DNA of 64,000 nt, taken from NCBI GenBank assembly GCA_022495995.1, contig JAFEMH010000979.1, forward strand, positions 186,001 through 250,000, read 5' to 3'. How positions within the stretch are numbered: the stretch's first letter is position 1; each line of letters starts with the position of its first letter. The notes below the pieces were generated by a model. That model made no database searches. It saw only the letters and a program-made list of their open reading frames with translations, and had not been told where the DNA came from. Below are positions 32,930-44,085 of the stretch, one piece after another. This DNA comes from Adenophora triphylla var. japonica. Its lineage: Eukaryota > Streptophyta > Magnoliopsida > Asterales > Campanulaceae. The translations under genes and the position numbers were made by a program.

Positions 32930-33030
32930 CTCCCTACGTCCCGGAATGATTGACCAAAATAATCTCAAATTTGCTATTGATCAAACGTAAATTTGAATTT
33001 TTTTGTTCATTCATTTTGAGACGAAGGTAG
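32930..33030. mobile_element. Small degenerate Stowaway-like element in the OPS 3' region
   Basis: TA|CTCCCTACGTCCCGGAATGA on the left and TCATTTTGAGACGAAGGTAG|TA on the right; 101 bp, 35 bases after the OPS stop codon, so it probably lies in the 3' untranslated region. Confidence 0.6.
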
Positions 33031-33320
33031 TAACTGTTAAAATCTGAATGCATTTATGTGTAAAACACGCATGCTTCTGTGTCGTTTATTGTTGTTTAGA
33101 TACTGTTGTTCTTCTGCATTCTTATTGACATGCTTCCGTTTATCATCTAGTAAGTAGAAAATGTTGGCCGAAGGTAATCCGGATAACGGTAATGTAAACA
33201 TTAGCCTAAAACATCTCTTTGTTGCATGTCTATGGAAGGTCCATATTAGGAAATGTTAGTTATAAATCGACTTGAATTGCAACTTAGGCAAAGTGGCATG
33301 CTAGACTAGGGCCATCTGTT

Positions 33321-33441
33321 TAATGCCAATTAAGGGTTACCCTTATGAAGAAGGTAAAAGTTCTCATTTTTATCGTCTGTTTTCCATAAAGGGTATATAA
33401 TTGGTAGGGCTTAATGCCAATTAAGGGTTACCCTTATGAAG
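33321..33441 (+). repeat. Exact 30-bp direct repeat downstream of OPS
   Basis: The 30 bases at 33321-33350 (starting TAATGCCAATTAAGG) recur without change at 33412-33441. Each contains the palindrome AAGGGTTACCCTT. Confidence 0.85.
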
Positions 33442-34568
33442 TGAATGTTATCTACAGAACTTGTTCATGGAAATACCATTCTTGTATTGATCATTTGAAG
33501 GGAAAACAAAGATTTCGTTAACTAATCTGACACTAAAGACATGTTTTTTTTTTTTTTTTTTTTTAAATTTTGATTCGGAGTTTTAACATTTCATTTTCAG
33601 TTCCCTTGGCAGCAGCTTTCAAGCTTAAACCTGGTATATCAATGGCTGCCATTCACCTGAAGAAGCCAAGATTTCCCCCCAGGAAGAAAGCAACTGTTAA
33701 TAAAACCATCTAGTTTCTTTTCTGAGAGTAGTCGTCCGTCGTACACAGCAATTGATCAGATTCAGTATGCATGAAGAAACAAAGCGCTACTAAATTGGAA
33801 TATCTTGTAAGATGAGCTTCAATTCGTCGCACCCTTTTTCTTTTTCTTTATTTTTTTCTCAGTGCTTACTTTAATTGGTTCGGGTGGGGAGGGGGGGGGG
33901 GTGTCTCTGTATCTTGTACTGGTAAAGTCCTTTACAATGAAGAGAGGAATTGGTATACTTGCATAATATATAAGTTTATGTTTCTTTCCTTCCATAACTA
34001 GACTTTGATTAATAGATCATTGTTTCCTTATCATTTGGCTTTTTAGATCTGAAAGAAATTCTTTTTAGGTGCATAACATGACTAAAGAGGTCATTATGTT
34101 CTTCCTTTTTCTCTTTCCTCCTTTTTTTTCCTTCTCGAGATGCGTGTAAACGCGTACAAGCCTATCTTAACATTTGTGTTTTACGTATCTGTACGTTGAA
34201 GTGTTTCATTTCATCGGCTGCTATACATACATAAGAATATGGATGTTTTTCTGCATAAATGAGTGATTAGGATTTGAAGATGTCGTTCCTTGCATGATAT
34301 ACATGAACATAAACGTCTTCATATTTTCGTGGCTTCAAGTATAATTTGAGTTCCTTGCGTGACACGTTTACGTCAGCATTCTTAAGCATTTGAACTTTCA
34401 CGACGAACTGTAATCATCAGAAGACGTGTTTTACGTAGCATTTGAGTTTGTCGATCTTTTTTTATGTAGCATTTGAGTTCATGTTAATAAGTTTGATAAG
34501 TCAAATGCGACATTTATTTGAACATTTGTGATTTTTGGGTATTCAGACAGAGAATTTGCAAGTACATA
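33442..34568. other. OPS downstream region
   Basis: No gene found. Contains long T runs (33543-33564), a run of G (33885-33900) and ACGTGTTTTACGTA-type repeats. Polyadenylation of OPS probably occurs in the first part; I cannot fix the site. Confidence 0.4.
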
Positions 34569-34844
34569 CTCCCTCCGTCCCAATAAGTGCTTCACCCTTT
34601 TGGGTGGGCACGTAAATTATGGAAATGGGAGGGAAAAAAAAATGTTGTGAGTGTAATTTGAAAATAGGAGAGAGAATTAGTGGAGAGAATAGTAAATTAT
34701 AATGGTGTTGTGAGTATTAAAATAATGTAGGAGAGAGAATGAGTGGAGGAAATAGTAAAGATTCTTTGCCAAAAAAGGAAATGTGAAGCTTTTAACGGGA
34801 CGCTCTTTTGGGTAATTAGTGAAGCTTTTATTGAAAATGAGGAG
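34569..34844. mobile_element. Stowaway-type MITE (276 bp)
   Basis: TA|CTCCCTCCGTCCCAATAAGT on the left. The right end is mutated (TTATTGAAAATGAGGAG|TA). Nearly the same interior as 22334-22609. Confidence 0.9.
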
Positions 34845-35044
34845 TACATAATGTAACAATAAAATGGGACTGACAAGACACTACTTGGTGCTGTTTACTG
34901 AACCATTCAGACACTCACAACCTGACTGAATTGTTGTTTCATCCACAAATGTTGTTTCATGGTGGATAAGATTTCAACCTTTCACATTGTCTTTAACTTG
35001 TAATTTTCTGATACATACTCATGCATACAGGAACTCAATAATTT

Positions 35045-35171
35045 TTTAATTTTTAATTTTAAGAGGATCGACGTATGTTCTCATATTCCCTACTCCTGAA
35101 ATGACTCGAACTCTCGGGACCTATGGTATCAAATAAGGAGTGCCTACCAGCAGGCTACAACCCTGTTGTCG
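35045..35171 (-). mobile_element. Short tRNA-derived SINE (127 bp)
   Basis: On the minus strand: an A-box-like TAGCCTGCTGGTAGG, a B box GAGAGTTCGAGTCA about 40 bases later, and an A-rich tail. Exact 12-bp target duplications ACTCAATAATTT lie at 35033-35044 and 35172-35183. Confidence 0.8.
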
Positions 35172-35183
35172 ACTCAATAATTT

Positions 35184-35767
35184 CACTCACATACCAACAA
35201 AAGTATCACTCATTCCAATTCTATCTTATTATAATAAGTGTTGCAGTTCATTTGTCAAACTTTTAAAAAATAACTCGTTTCTGTTGTCTATATTTAATAT
35301 GTAAAGAACATTTATGTTAAGATATTGAGTGATCAAGAGAGAAAGATTTGCATGGAGAATGTGATGCTAACAAAAAGGAAGTTAGACCAAGAAAAGTATA
35401 ATTGAATTAATTAACACAAGTTAGGCTCAAATCCCTTCACCAAAAATAGAGGAAAATATCAACCCTAGTAATGATGATTAATCTAAAAATATGATATCTT
35501 TTTTATTTTATTAGAAAATCAAAGGAAAAATCAACATACTAATATTGTAAGGTATTGAGTTTTGAGGTTATTGTAAAAACAATTAATTGTTTAGATATTT
35601 GAAATATTCATAGGATAATTTAGTTTATTTGACATGTAGTAATTGATTTTATTAAAAAAATTTTGAAGCACAAGAATTTTGGAATAGAGGGAGTATGTTT
35701 TCTTTTTAATGTCCTTTTTCCCTTTTTCCCCAATAGCTAGAACTTAGAATGTTAAAGCTAAATGATA
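35184..35767. other. Gene-free AT-rich DNA
   Basis: No ORF, RNA gene or clear repeat recognised. Confidence 0.5.
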
Positions 35768-35950
35768 CTTCCTCCGTCCCGTTTTAAAGTTATTAGTTTA
35801 ATTTTATACATACGGATACGGAGATTAAGAAAAAATAAATGTTCTGAGCATGAAAAGTAAAATATGAGAGAGAAATTGGGTAAAGAGTTTTTATTTTGAG
35901 TATAAAAAATAAAATATGAGAGAGAAAGTGGGTAGAAAGTTTTTGATATA
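35768..35950. mobile_element. Stowaway-type MITE, left part only
   Basis: TA|CTTCCTCCGTCCCGTTTTAA starts a copy whose interior contains duplicated TATGAGAGAGAAA units. The next MITE begins immediately after, and no right end is found. Confidence 0.65.
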
Positions 35951-36237
35951 CTCCCTCTGTCCCACGTGAATGCAAACTTATTTCTATTTTGGTCCATCCC
36001 ACATGAATGCAAACTTTCCAAAATGGCAAAGAATATTCACTATTTCACCCACTCATTCTCTCTCCTACTTCACTTTTACACTCACAACATTCTCTCTCCT
36101 CACTATTTCTCCCACTCATTCTCTCTCCTATTTAATTTTTCATACTCACAACATTTAACTTTTTCTCTTTCTTACATCACTTTTCCTTAATTTCCACACC
36201 CAAAAAGTTAGTCCACATTCACGTAAAATGGAGGGAG
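35951..36237. mobile_element. Stowaway-type MITE (287 bp)
   Basis: TA|CTCCCTCTGTCCCACGTGAA ... TTCACGTAAAATGGAGGGAG|TA. Confidence 0.88.
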
Positions 36238-36521
36238 TATAATAATAAGTGGTCCCATTGTACATTTTGAATAATAAAGCAACCTGGATAAACCGAAAAG
36301 GAAAATAAGAGCATTAGTAGTAAAATTATGCACCGGCCATTTAAGTCAAAAAGTGAATGAAAACTCCCCAACATGCTCCTTCATGTGGGAAGAAAAAGAG
36401 AAAAAAATGACATGGAAAGGGAAAAAGAAAGATAAAGAGAAGAGGCTCAAAACCCAATGCCATGTCAAGCTTCTTTCCCATTAGCTCTCATTGAAAATTG
36501 GTTGCCAGCCATTAGTGACTA

Positions 36522-37054
36522 CTTCCTCCTCTTCCGTTCCGTATAAAATTTTATAAATGAGTTTTGCATGAGAATTAATACAATGTATAAGTAATACTCC
36601 CTCCGTCCCAATAGTAGCTGTCCAATTTTTGGGTTGCACGTAAATTAAGAAAATAAGAGGAAAGTAAAAATGTTGTGAGTGTAATTTGAAAATAGGAGAG
36701 AGAATGAGTGGAGGGAATAGTAAATTATAATAGTGTTGTGAGTATTAAAATAATGTAGGAGAGAGAATGAGTGGAGGGAATAGTAAAGATTCCTTTGCCA
36801 AAAAAGGAAAGTGGAAGCTATTAACAGGACACCCAAAATGGCAAAATGGAAAGCTACTATTGGGACGGAGGGAGTATAAGTGTTGTGAATATAAAAAATG
36901 AGATAGTACAGATAATATGTGTAGAAATAAAGTAAAATATAAGATATAATGAGTGAAAGGAATAGTAATTTTTTTTTATCAGTTTAGGAAAGTAAAATCT
37001 TATATGATACCCCCAAAATGACAAAAGTGAAATTTTATACGAAATCGAATAGAG
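36522..37054. mobile_element. Outer Stowaway-like MITE, split by a second copy
   Basis: Left TA|CTTCCTCCTCTTCCGTTCCG then TATAAAATTTTAT; right AAATTTTATACGAAATCG then AATAGAG|TA. The halves are separated by the intact MITE at 36597-36874. Confidence 0.7.
36597..36874. mobile_element. Stowaway-type MITE (278 bp), nested
   Basis: TA|CTCCCTCCGTCCCAATAGTA ... CTATTGGGACGGAGGGAG|TA, inserted in the element at 36522-37054. Confidence 0.93.
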
Positions 37055-37058
37055 TATA

Positions 37059-37649
37059 CTCCCTCCGTCCCATTTGAATCTTCACTATTTTGATGAGGGC
37101 ACACAAATTAAGAAAAGTGATGAGTGTGAGAAAGGAGGAAAGAAGTGAATGGATATGACAAATGGGATCCTCAATTTAAATGTGTGAGGAGGAAAAGTTA
37201 GTGGGTATGACAAGTAGGATCCACAATTTAAGTACTCCCCCCACCCCATTACAAATCACACACTTTCCTTTTTGGGCGTCCCACTACAAATCACACACTT
37301 TCTAAAATGGAAAGTTTTTATCACTATTCCCTCCACTCATTCTCTCTCCTACATTATTTTAATACTCACAACACCATTATAATTTACCATTCCCTCCACT
37401 CATTCTCTCTCCTATTTTACTTTTACACTCACAATATTTATATCATTATTTTTTTCCTTAATTCACGCGTATACAGTAACTGTGTGAATTCTAATGGGAC
37501 GAAGGGACTATGTGAGAAGAAGAAGTGAGTGAAGCTGACAAGTGAGACCCACATTTTTTATCATTTTAAAAAAGATGAAGCTTCTAATAATGAAACATCC
37601 ATTTAAGTAAAAAGTTAACCTTCAAATGGGTCAAATGGGACGGAGGGAG
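37059..37649. mobile_element. Outer Stowaway-type MITE, split by a second copy
   Basis: Left TA|CTCCCTCCGTCCCATTTGAA; right CAAATGGGACGGAGGGAG|TA. An inner copy lies at 37235-37508. Its left end directly follows the right end of the previous composite. Confidence 0.88.
37235..37508. mobile_element. Nested Stowaway-like MITE (274 bp)
   Basis: TA|CTCCCCCCACCCCATTACAA ... TTCTAATGGGACGAAGGGAC|TA; internal copy of the CACACACTTTC repeat. Confidence 0.8.
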
Positions 37650-37767
37650 TATTTTTCTCGATTTGATGGTTACTTAATGCAAAAATTAGTTGTGTTCCTA
37701 AACTATCCTTGAAGTCCGACATATGACTATTTAACGCGTGCTTAATGTCGAAAACAAATGACACTGC

Positions 37768-37956
37768 GGCTCCGTTTGTTTGGGGGAAAATGTTTTTCGG
37801 AAAACATTTTTCCCATTTTTTGGTGTTTGTTTCGCACCGAAAAATGTTAGTCAAAGACATGTTTATCTTATTTTTCGAAAAACATTTTCATTTTTCGGAA
37901 AATAATTTGCTGGAAATCATTTTCCGAAAAATATTTTACGCTAAACAAACGGAGCC
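37768..37956. mobile_element. MITE with GGCTCCGTTTGTTT ends (189 bp)
   Basis: Inverted repeats GGCTCCGTTTGTTTG / CTAAACAAACGGAGCC flanked by TGC on each side. The interior folds on itself through many TTTTTCGGAAAA and TTTTCCGAAAAA units. Superfamily uncertain. Confidence 0.7.
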
Positions 37957-38327
37957 TGCATGAAAGAACCAATTTCATGGCAAAAGTGATCATGATTGAG
38001 ACAAACACGCAGGCAGATAAAAATTGTAATTTGGTCTAAACAAAATTTAACCCTAATCCTTTTTCTTATGAAGAGAGCAATGTCGCGGGCACAAAAAAAT
38101 TTCACATAAATTGAAGGTAGAAGACGAGAGAGAAAAGTTTGACCGATCATGGAGTCGTAAATGGGAGATATGGATGGTGGGGCGAGAAGGTGGGGGAGGG
38201 GTTGAGAATAAGAGAAAGGAAGAGATAATGAAAAGATAAAGACCGAGTTAACACTGTGTACCAAACAAGGTATGATAAGTGTTTTGTTCGAGTAGTTTTT
38301 CTAACATCGTTGGCATGCACATGTAAA

Positions 38328-38470
38328 AAACCTGCTCTGATACCATCTTAAAGTCTGAGATTTCACCTTAAAATTAATTGGTAGTAAGGGGAGTGACCCA
38401 GGATCTTTATATATTATAGACAAGGTTTGTCAATTTTCAATATGCGATAATATCTCTAACAATTTTAACT
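38328..38470 (-). mobile_element. Probable copia-type LTR and primer-site remnant
   Basis: GCTCTGATACCAT at about 38333 is the complement of a tRNA-iMet primer site (TGGTATCAGAGC), followed by an LTR-like AT-rich segment. No second LTR or coding region. Confidence 0.35.
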
Positions 38471-38581
38471 TAATTTATATACACTTTGATAATATTGTTA
38501 ACAATAAACATATTATATTTCCTAAAAAACACAATAAACATATTATATTGACTTTTTTTGTTATTATTTTTGTTATATATA

Positions 38582-39634
38582 GGGATAATTGAATCATACG
38601 ACCATCAAGTTTATCCAGAATTACAATTTGGATTGTATAGTACCAAGAGTTGCAATTTAGTGCATTATGTTTACACAAAGTTGCAATTCAAAACAATTTT
38701 GCACGGTTGTTAAATTTAATGGATGATGGTTAAAAAAATGAATGAAACTGTTAATGTGCTTATTTAAAAAATTGCATCAACCACCCTAAAAATTTAACAA
38801 ATTTGCATTTTCCTCTATTCCACAATTTTGGAAACCCATTTCCTTCACCACACTACTACCCTTCACCGAAATCACCGCTGCTCCCATCCCCTCCGTCTCT
38901 TAGTCTCCTGCCGCCTCCTCCTTGTTCTTCACGCTGGTGGTTCCTTTTCATTCTCCGCTTCCCTTGCAGGGTAGTTTCTCCCACCTGAAACACACAGCCA
39001 CGATCGAACTCGCCCCACCCTTGTCTCGTGTCTAACCTCCTTTAATTCTGGTAAAAGATTTAGTATCACACAACTTCATCCCTTTCTCTCCCTTTTTCTT
39101 ACACAATTCTCCACTAATTATTTCTCCCCTCTCCTTTCCTCCACGAAACTGAGTTTGAAGTCAGATCCACAATGGTGAAGATGGAAGTGGTGGCGGTGTT
39201 AATCGATGTGGGAAGTTGCCGGTAATGGTGATGGTTCTAAGGTGGAGGTGATGATGGATGGATTTTTAAAAAAAACAATGATGAATTGATTTTTAAAAAT
39301 TGAGAACTAGTTTTCTTTTTTTGATGTTGAAAATTTGGTGATTTTAATAATTTGTAAGAAAGACAACTAATTCATTGATTAATTTCAATTGCAAAATCAT
39401 TTTTTTACTTTCTTCATGATCAATTTGGGTGGTGAATGCAATTTTTCAAAGAAACATGTTAACAGTGTCATCTATTTCGTTAATTTTGTTAACCCATTAA
39501 ATTTAACAGCCATCCAAAATTGCCTTGAATTGCAACTTTGTGTGAACATAGTGTACTAAATTGTAACTTTTAGTACTATACGACCCGAATTGCAATTCTG
39601 GGTAAACTTGGTGGTAGTATGGTGCAATTAGCCC
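38582..39634. mobile_element. Mutator-like element, Pack-MULE type (1053 bp)
   Basis: Terminal inverted repeats of about 150 bp (38582 on; 39634 back), with shared blocks such as AGTTGCAATTTAGT, ACACAAAGTTGCAATTCAA and GTTAAATTTAATGG. Nine-base flanks TTATATATA and TTAAATATA agree at 8 positions. The interior (38800-39240) is much richer in C and codon-like than the ends and contains TCACCGCTGCTCCC and ATGGTGAAGATGGAAGTGGT, as expected of captured gene sequence. I cannot name the source gene and see no long ORF. Confidence 0.7.
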
Positions 39635-39648
39635 TTAAATATATAACA

Positions 39649-39804
39649 CTAGTAAAAGTTCGTGTCCGATGATACGTGTTTTTTTTTTATTTTTTTTAAA
39701 GGACAAAATGGGAAAGAGACAACTTAGTGAGGGCAAAATGGCAAATTTGACATTTGGTACTATTCATAGTACTGTTCACCCACCGGTGTGATTTATACTA
39801 TAAA
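39649..39804 (-). mobile_element. Mini-Helitron (156 bp), minus strand
   Basis: Diverged reverse-oriented relative of 22612-22775. On the minus strand it starts TTTATAGTATAAAT, shares CATTTTGCCCTCACTAAGTT and ends ACGAACTTTTACTAG before a T, with A before the start. The terminal hairpin is weaker than in the other copy. Confidence 0.55.
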
Positions 39805-39975
39805 TGTAAACTAAAGGGCATTAAAATGATAAAATTAGAATTATAGGCCCTTGAGTGGTATGATATGTAAACCATAGGGTCGTAAAATGAGAATTATTGG
39901 CATCCCTTTGACCCCCTCCCCCACCCCCCCCCACTTGCCCCCACACACACACACACAGCGAAATTACACAAACCA

Positions 39976-40124
39976 CCTCCATCTACCGCCACATCCTCCG
40001 CCCTCTCCTCCCCCGTATCCTCAACCTGATTCAAACCCAGAAATGCCAGTGTCCCAAAGACCTCCATGGTCGACCAAATCAATTTTATCGCGCGGAGCTG
40101 TGTTTTGGGCTTTTAGGAAGATTG
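39976..40124 (+). pseudogene. PPR pseudogene, 5' fragment
   Basis: The translation YRHILRPLLPRILNLIQTQ then KCQCPKDL resembles the N-terminal part of Arabidopsis PPR protein At3g09060 (YHHILRRL..., ...LIRSQECKCDED). It ends at the insertion of the copia element at 40125. The part of the gene between this fragment and the next (about 80 codons in the relative) is missing. Confidence 0.6.
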
Positions 40125-40362
40125 TAACAGACAGAGAAACTTTGCAAAAGGAATTGTGTATTTCATTGATTGTAGAGACAAGTATTTATACAATTACAAG
40201 AGACCTATTCTAGGAATGAGATTACAATGAATATACTAAATAATTATCTACATATTGTATAAGATAAACATGGAAGGAGTATTATTCTAAGTAGAGGAAT
40301 AATCTGATGTATCTTTGCTGTGAGGAGAGTTATCTGGTGGTAGATCATTGTTATCGTTATCA
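40125..40362 (-). repeat. copia 3' LTR
   Basis: 238 bp; on the minus strand it starts TGATAACGATAAC and ends CTGTCTGTTA. The pol stop codon lies inside it. Confidence 0.95.
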
Positions 40363-43307
40363 TGCCCCCGCAAGATGGACGACCGCGTAGAAAGTCCAAT
40401 CTTGGAAACCAACTCAAGAAAACGTGCACGAGGTAGGGGTTTGGTCAGTACATCCGCCAACTGATCAGACCCAGAGATGTGAGAGACACGTAGCAGTTGA
40501 GATTGAACATGTTCCCGTACGAAATGATAGTCGAGAGCTAGGTGCTTCATCTTGGAATGGAACTTGGGATTGGCAGCGACATAAGTAGCTCCCAAGTTGT
40601 CACAATAGATGACAGGAGGGCTTGAAGTTGGAACAGCCAGTTCACGTAGTAAATTTTGAAGCCAAAGTACTTCGGCTGTGGTGGCAGCCATTGCACGATA
40701 CTCAGCCTCAGTAGAAGATCTGGCTAGTGTGCGTTGTTTGCGAGAACTCCAGGAGATGGGGTTGCGGCCAAGGTACACTACATAGCCAGTAGTGGAGATG
40801 TAATTATCAGCGTCGCCTGCCCAGTCAGCATCAGTGAAAGCATGTAGAGACGCAGGGGAGTTGCGGTGAAGAAGCAGGCCTTGAGTACTAGTACCAACTA
40901 AGTATCGAAGGACTCGTTTCAATGCCTTCAAGTGGAGATCAGTAGGAGCTTGAAGGTACTGAGAGAGTCTGTTAACCGCAAATGAAAGATCAAACCGTGT
41001 ATGAGCTAGGTATTGTAAGGAACCAACAATTGCTCGATATTCCGAGGGATCATGCAGAGGGGATCCAGACTGTGCGGAGAGAGAAGGATGCGGAACCATG
41101 GGAGTGGTAACTGGGTTGGCATCAAGCATGTTGGTTCGTGTGAGTAAATCTAAGATGTACTTGTGCTGGCTCAGAAATATACCGTGGGAGTGAGGAATGA
41201 CTTCAATACCAAGGAAATATGATAAGGAGCCAAGGTCTTTGAGAGAAAACCGTGACGCAAAGGAGGAGATGAAGTTGTCAACAAGGATAGAGTTGGAACC
41301 TGTGATAACAATATCATCTACATATACCAATAGGAAAATGCATTCCTCAGATTGTCGAAGGGTAAATAGTGAAGAGTCCGAAACGCAGTTGTGAAACCCA
41401 ACAGACAGAAGGTAGGACCGGAGTTCATTGTACCACGCACGAGGAGCTTGTTTTAAGCCATAAATGGCTTGTCGAAGCTTACAGATGTGAGTGGGATGAG
41501 TGGAACTTACAAACCCAGGAGGTTGTGCCATGAATACATCATCAGTAAGAGAACCTTGGAGAAAAGCATTGTTGATGTCGACTTGTCGAAGTGACCAATT
41601 ATTCGTAATAGCCAGCGATAGAACAGTGCGGATGGTGGCAGGTTTGACAACCGGGCTGAATGTCTCAGAATAATCAAGTCCGGGGCGTTGATGAAACCCT
41701 TTAGCAACCAGTCGAGCTTTGTGACGATCGATGGAGCCATCAGGTTTGTATTTGGTGCGAAATATCCATTTGCACCCTACCAGGTTGTGAGAAGGGTCCG
41801 GTGGTACAAGATCCCAAGTGTGATTACGGGTGAGGGCATCGTACTCATTCTGCATAGCTGCACGCCAGGCGGGAATTTTAAGGGCTTGAGCAACAGTTGT
41901 GGGATCGGAGGTGGATTGGGAAAGGGAGACATGGAGGTTAAGCTTGTTTATTGGTTTGGTGATGTTGTTTTGTAGCATGGTAATAGGTCTGTGAGTGGGT
42001 GGGGATTCGGGTGAGGTTGGAGTTGGGTTGATGGAGGGAGCATTGGATTGAATGGGTGATGAAGTAGTAAGAGAGGGTGTGGTATTGGATGGTTGGGAGG
42101 TGAGGCGGCCGCATGGGGGGGTTGAGGCGCACGCCTGAGTGGCAGGAACTTCAGGCGGAACAATGTGGGGTTGAGGCGGGCGCATGGGGTTGGTAGAAGC
42201 GGGCGCCTGGGAGGCCGTGGGTGTGGGCAAGGTGTGAATGGTTTGGGGCGGGCGCCTGGGTTCTGTGTGGGCGGGCGCCTCACCATTTCCTGAGGCAGGA
42301 TTATTTGAGGAGACAACAGGCGGGTTTTGAGGAAGAACAGGAAGGTAAGAGGCACACCAATCATTGATGGAATGGGAAGCAGCGGTGGCAGAGGTGGGAG
42401 TGGAGAAGGGAAAGGCTGATTCGACAAATTTAACATGTCGAGAGACAAAGATTTTGTGAGTTTTGGGATCTAGGCAATAATAGGCGCTTTGAGTGGGGGA
42501 GTAACCAACAAATACACAGGGAGTAGAACGAGGTTCAAGTTTGTGTTTGGTGTAGGGACGAAGCCACGGATAGCAGAGGCAGCCAAAACTGCGGAGTTTT
42601 TGGTAGTTAGGAGGATGGCCAAGAAGGACGAGGTGAGGAGATTTCATGTTGAGGGTAGGAGTGGGCATGCGGTTGATGAGATAGCTGGCTGTGACAAAGG
42701 CGTGAGGCCAGTAGGTGAGGGACATGTGAGAGTGAGTAAGCAGCGAGAGGCCAGTTTCAGCAATGTGCCGATGGCGTCTCTCCGAGTACCCATTGTGTTC
42801 TGGTGTGTGGGGAGGAGAGGTAAGGTGGGTAATGCCATGAGAGACAAGAAGTGGGCGAAGCCCAATGTATTCTCCACCATTATCACTGAAGATGGTGATG
42901 ATGGAGCGATTGAAGTATTTTTCAACTCGAGATTTGAATTCGAAGAAGACAGATGTGGCATCATTTTTGTGTTTTAAAGGGTAAAGCCATATATATTTGG
43001 AAAAGTGATCAACAAAGATGATGTAATATTTAAACCCATCATAGGAGGTGACAGGAGATGACCACACATCACTATATAATACATCAAGAGGACCACTAGA
43101 TTGAATTGAATTTTCAGAGAATGGTAATTTATGGCTTTTATTGCAGTCACAAGAATTACAATGAAAGCTAGAACAACTAGGAATTTGTAAATTGAAACTA
43201 CTACTAAGATGACGCAAAATAGGTTGAGACGGATGGCCTAAGCGATGATGCCACGTTGAAGCGGCGGAAGTGGATATAGAGTGGCGGCGGGAGAGGGAGG
43301 CGTCCAT
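40287..43307 (-). CDS. copia integrase-reverse transcriptase-RNase H
   Basis: 1006 codons, open throughout. Order: GAG-pre-integrase (STWHHRLGHPSQPILRHL), integrase core with catalytic residues in YSDVWSSP, IFSDNGGEY and HNGYSERRHRHIAE, a Pro/Thr/Ser-rich linker (about residues 300-440), reverse transcriptase (NHTWDLVPP, CKWIFRTKY, RQVDINNAFLQG, and the catalytic LLVYVDDIVITG), and RNase H (SWSSRKQRTLARSSTEAEYR). All usual catalytic motifs are present. It is out of frame with the upstream protease, so it lies on a broken polyprotein. The final 25 codons run through the polypurine tract into the LTR. Confidence 0.92.
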   Translation of the reverse strand: MDASLSRRHSISTSAASTWHHRLGHPSQPILRHLSSSFNLQIPSCSSFHCNSCDCNKSHKLPFSENSIQSSGPLDVLYSDVWSSPVTSYDGFKYYIIFVDHFSKYIWLYPLKHKNDATSVFFEFKSRVEKYFNRSIITIFSDNGGEYIGLRPLLVSHGITHLTSPPHTPEHNGYSERRHRHIAETGLSLLTHSHMSLTYWPHAFVTASYLINRMPTPTLNMKSPHLVLLGHPPNYQKLRSFGCLCYPWLRPYTKHKLEPRSTPCVFVGYSPTQSAYYCLDPKTHKIFVSRHVKFVESAFPFSTPTSATAASHSINDWCASYLPVLPQNPPVVSSNNPASGNGEAPAHTEPRRPPQTIHTLPTPTASQAPASTNPMRPPQPHIVPPEVPATQACASTPPCGRLTSQPSNTTPSLTTSSPIQSNAPSINPTPTSPESPPTHRPITMLQNNITKPINKLNLHVSLSQSTSDPTTVAQALKIPAWRAAMQNEYDALTRNHTWDLVPPDPSHNLVGCKWIFRTKYKPDGSIDRHKARLVAKGFHQRPGLDYSETFSPVVKPATIRTVLSLAITNNWSLRQVDINNAFLQGSLTDDVFMAQPPGFVSSTHPTHICKLRQAIYGLKQAPRAWYNELRSYLLSVGFHNCVSDSSLFTLRQSEECIFLLVYVDDIVITGSNSILVDNFISSFASRFSLKDLGSLSYFLGIEVIPHSHGIFLSQHKYILDLLTRTNMLDANPVTTPMVPHPSLSAQSGSPLHDPSEYRAIVGSLQYLAHTRFDLSFAVNRLSQYLQAPTDLHLKALKRVLRYLVGTSTQGLLLHRNSPASLHAFTDADWAGDADNYISTTGYVVYLGRNPISWSSRKQRTLARSSTEAEYRAMAATTAEVLWLQNLLRELAVPTSSPPVIYCDNLGATYVAANPKFHSKMKHLALDYHFVREHVQSQLLRVSHISGSDQLADVLTKPLPRARFLELVSKIGLSTRSSILRGHDNDNNDLPPDNSPHSKDTSDYSST

Positions 43308-43788
43308 TCATAGATGCCGGAGTTAGAACTGCCTTCCAGAAGGATGGTTCCCGTGCGAAGATCCTTCACAAGAAAAGAAGACGATGAGAAGGTGACAGAA
43401 CAGTTATTATCAAGACAAAATTTTGAGATAGATAGAATGTTACGGGACACAGAGGGAGCACAGAGGACATGATTAAGAGAATATTTAGAAGTTGGAGTAA
43501 GGAGAGAGGTGGAACCAGTGTGAGTGATTGGGAGGCCGGAACCATCACCAATAAGAAGCTCATCTGTCCCATCATACGGAGAGTGGAGGGCTAGGTTGTT
43601 GAGGTCATTGGTGACATGGTGAGTAGCTCCACTATCAAAGAGCCGTGGTTTCGGTTGATGGGTGGCGGTGTGAGCACCGGGTCAGTGGGGTGGACGATTG
43701 GTGTTGGGACGATTGGGAGGGGAGGAAATTGAGCATTAGGGTAGATTTGGCGAAAAACATGACATTGGGACGAGAAAGTGACCGTCAC
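43238..43788 (-). pseudogene. copia protease region, frameshifted
   Basis: The active-site motif LFDSGATHHVTND is encoded near 43625, followed by TDELLIGDGSGLP, and further by SRNILSISKFCLDNN and GTILLEGSSNSGIYEW before the frame stops at 43238. The segment around 43591-43788 is in the gag frame and the motif is in another, so at least two shifts separate gag, protease and integrase. Confidence 0.8.
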
Positions 43789-44085
43789 GACGGCACCATC
43801 GGGCGCCGGCCTTTGTAGGGTTGTGGTGAGGTGTTGTTGCGAGGGTTAGGGTTGAAGTTGGGAGAGGAGTTTGGTTGGTTGTTGGATGAGCGTGGTTGGT
43901 TTTGGTGGTATAGTTGACAACCGCAGGAAAGGTAGGTGGGTTTTTGGGTTTATTTTTGAGGGTTAACTCACGGTTGATAATCTTTTCATGGAGCTCATCA
44001 AACGTGATCGGGTTTTCACGATTCTGAACAGCAGAGATAACATTGTCATAGTCGGGGTCATTTATTTGTTCAAGGATTTTTTCGA

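Noticed and set aside
42489..42977. 162-codon plus-strand ORF inside the copia element
   Set aside because: Shadow of the integrase coding frame on the other strand.
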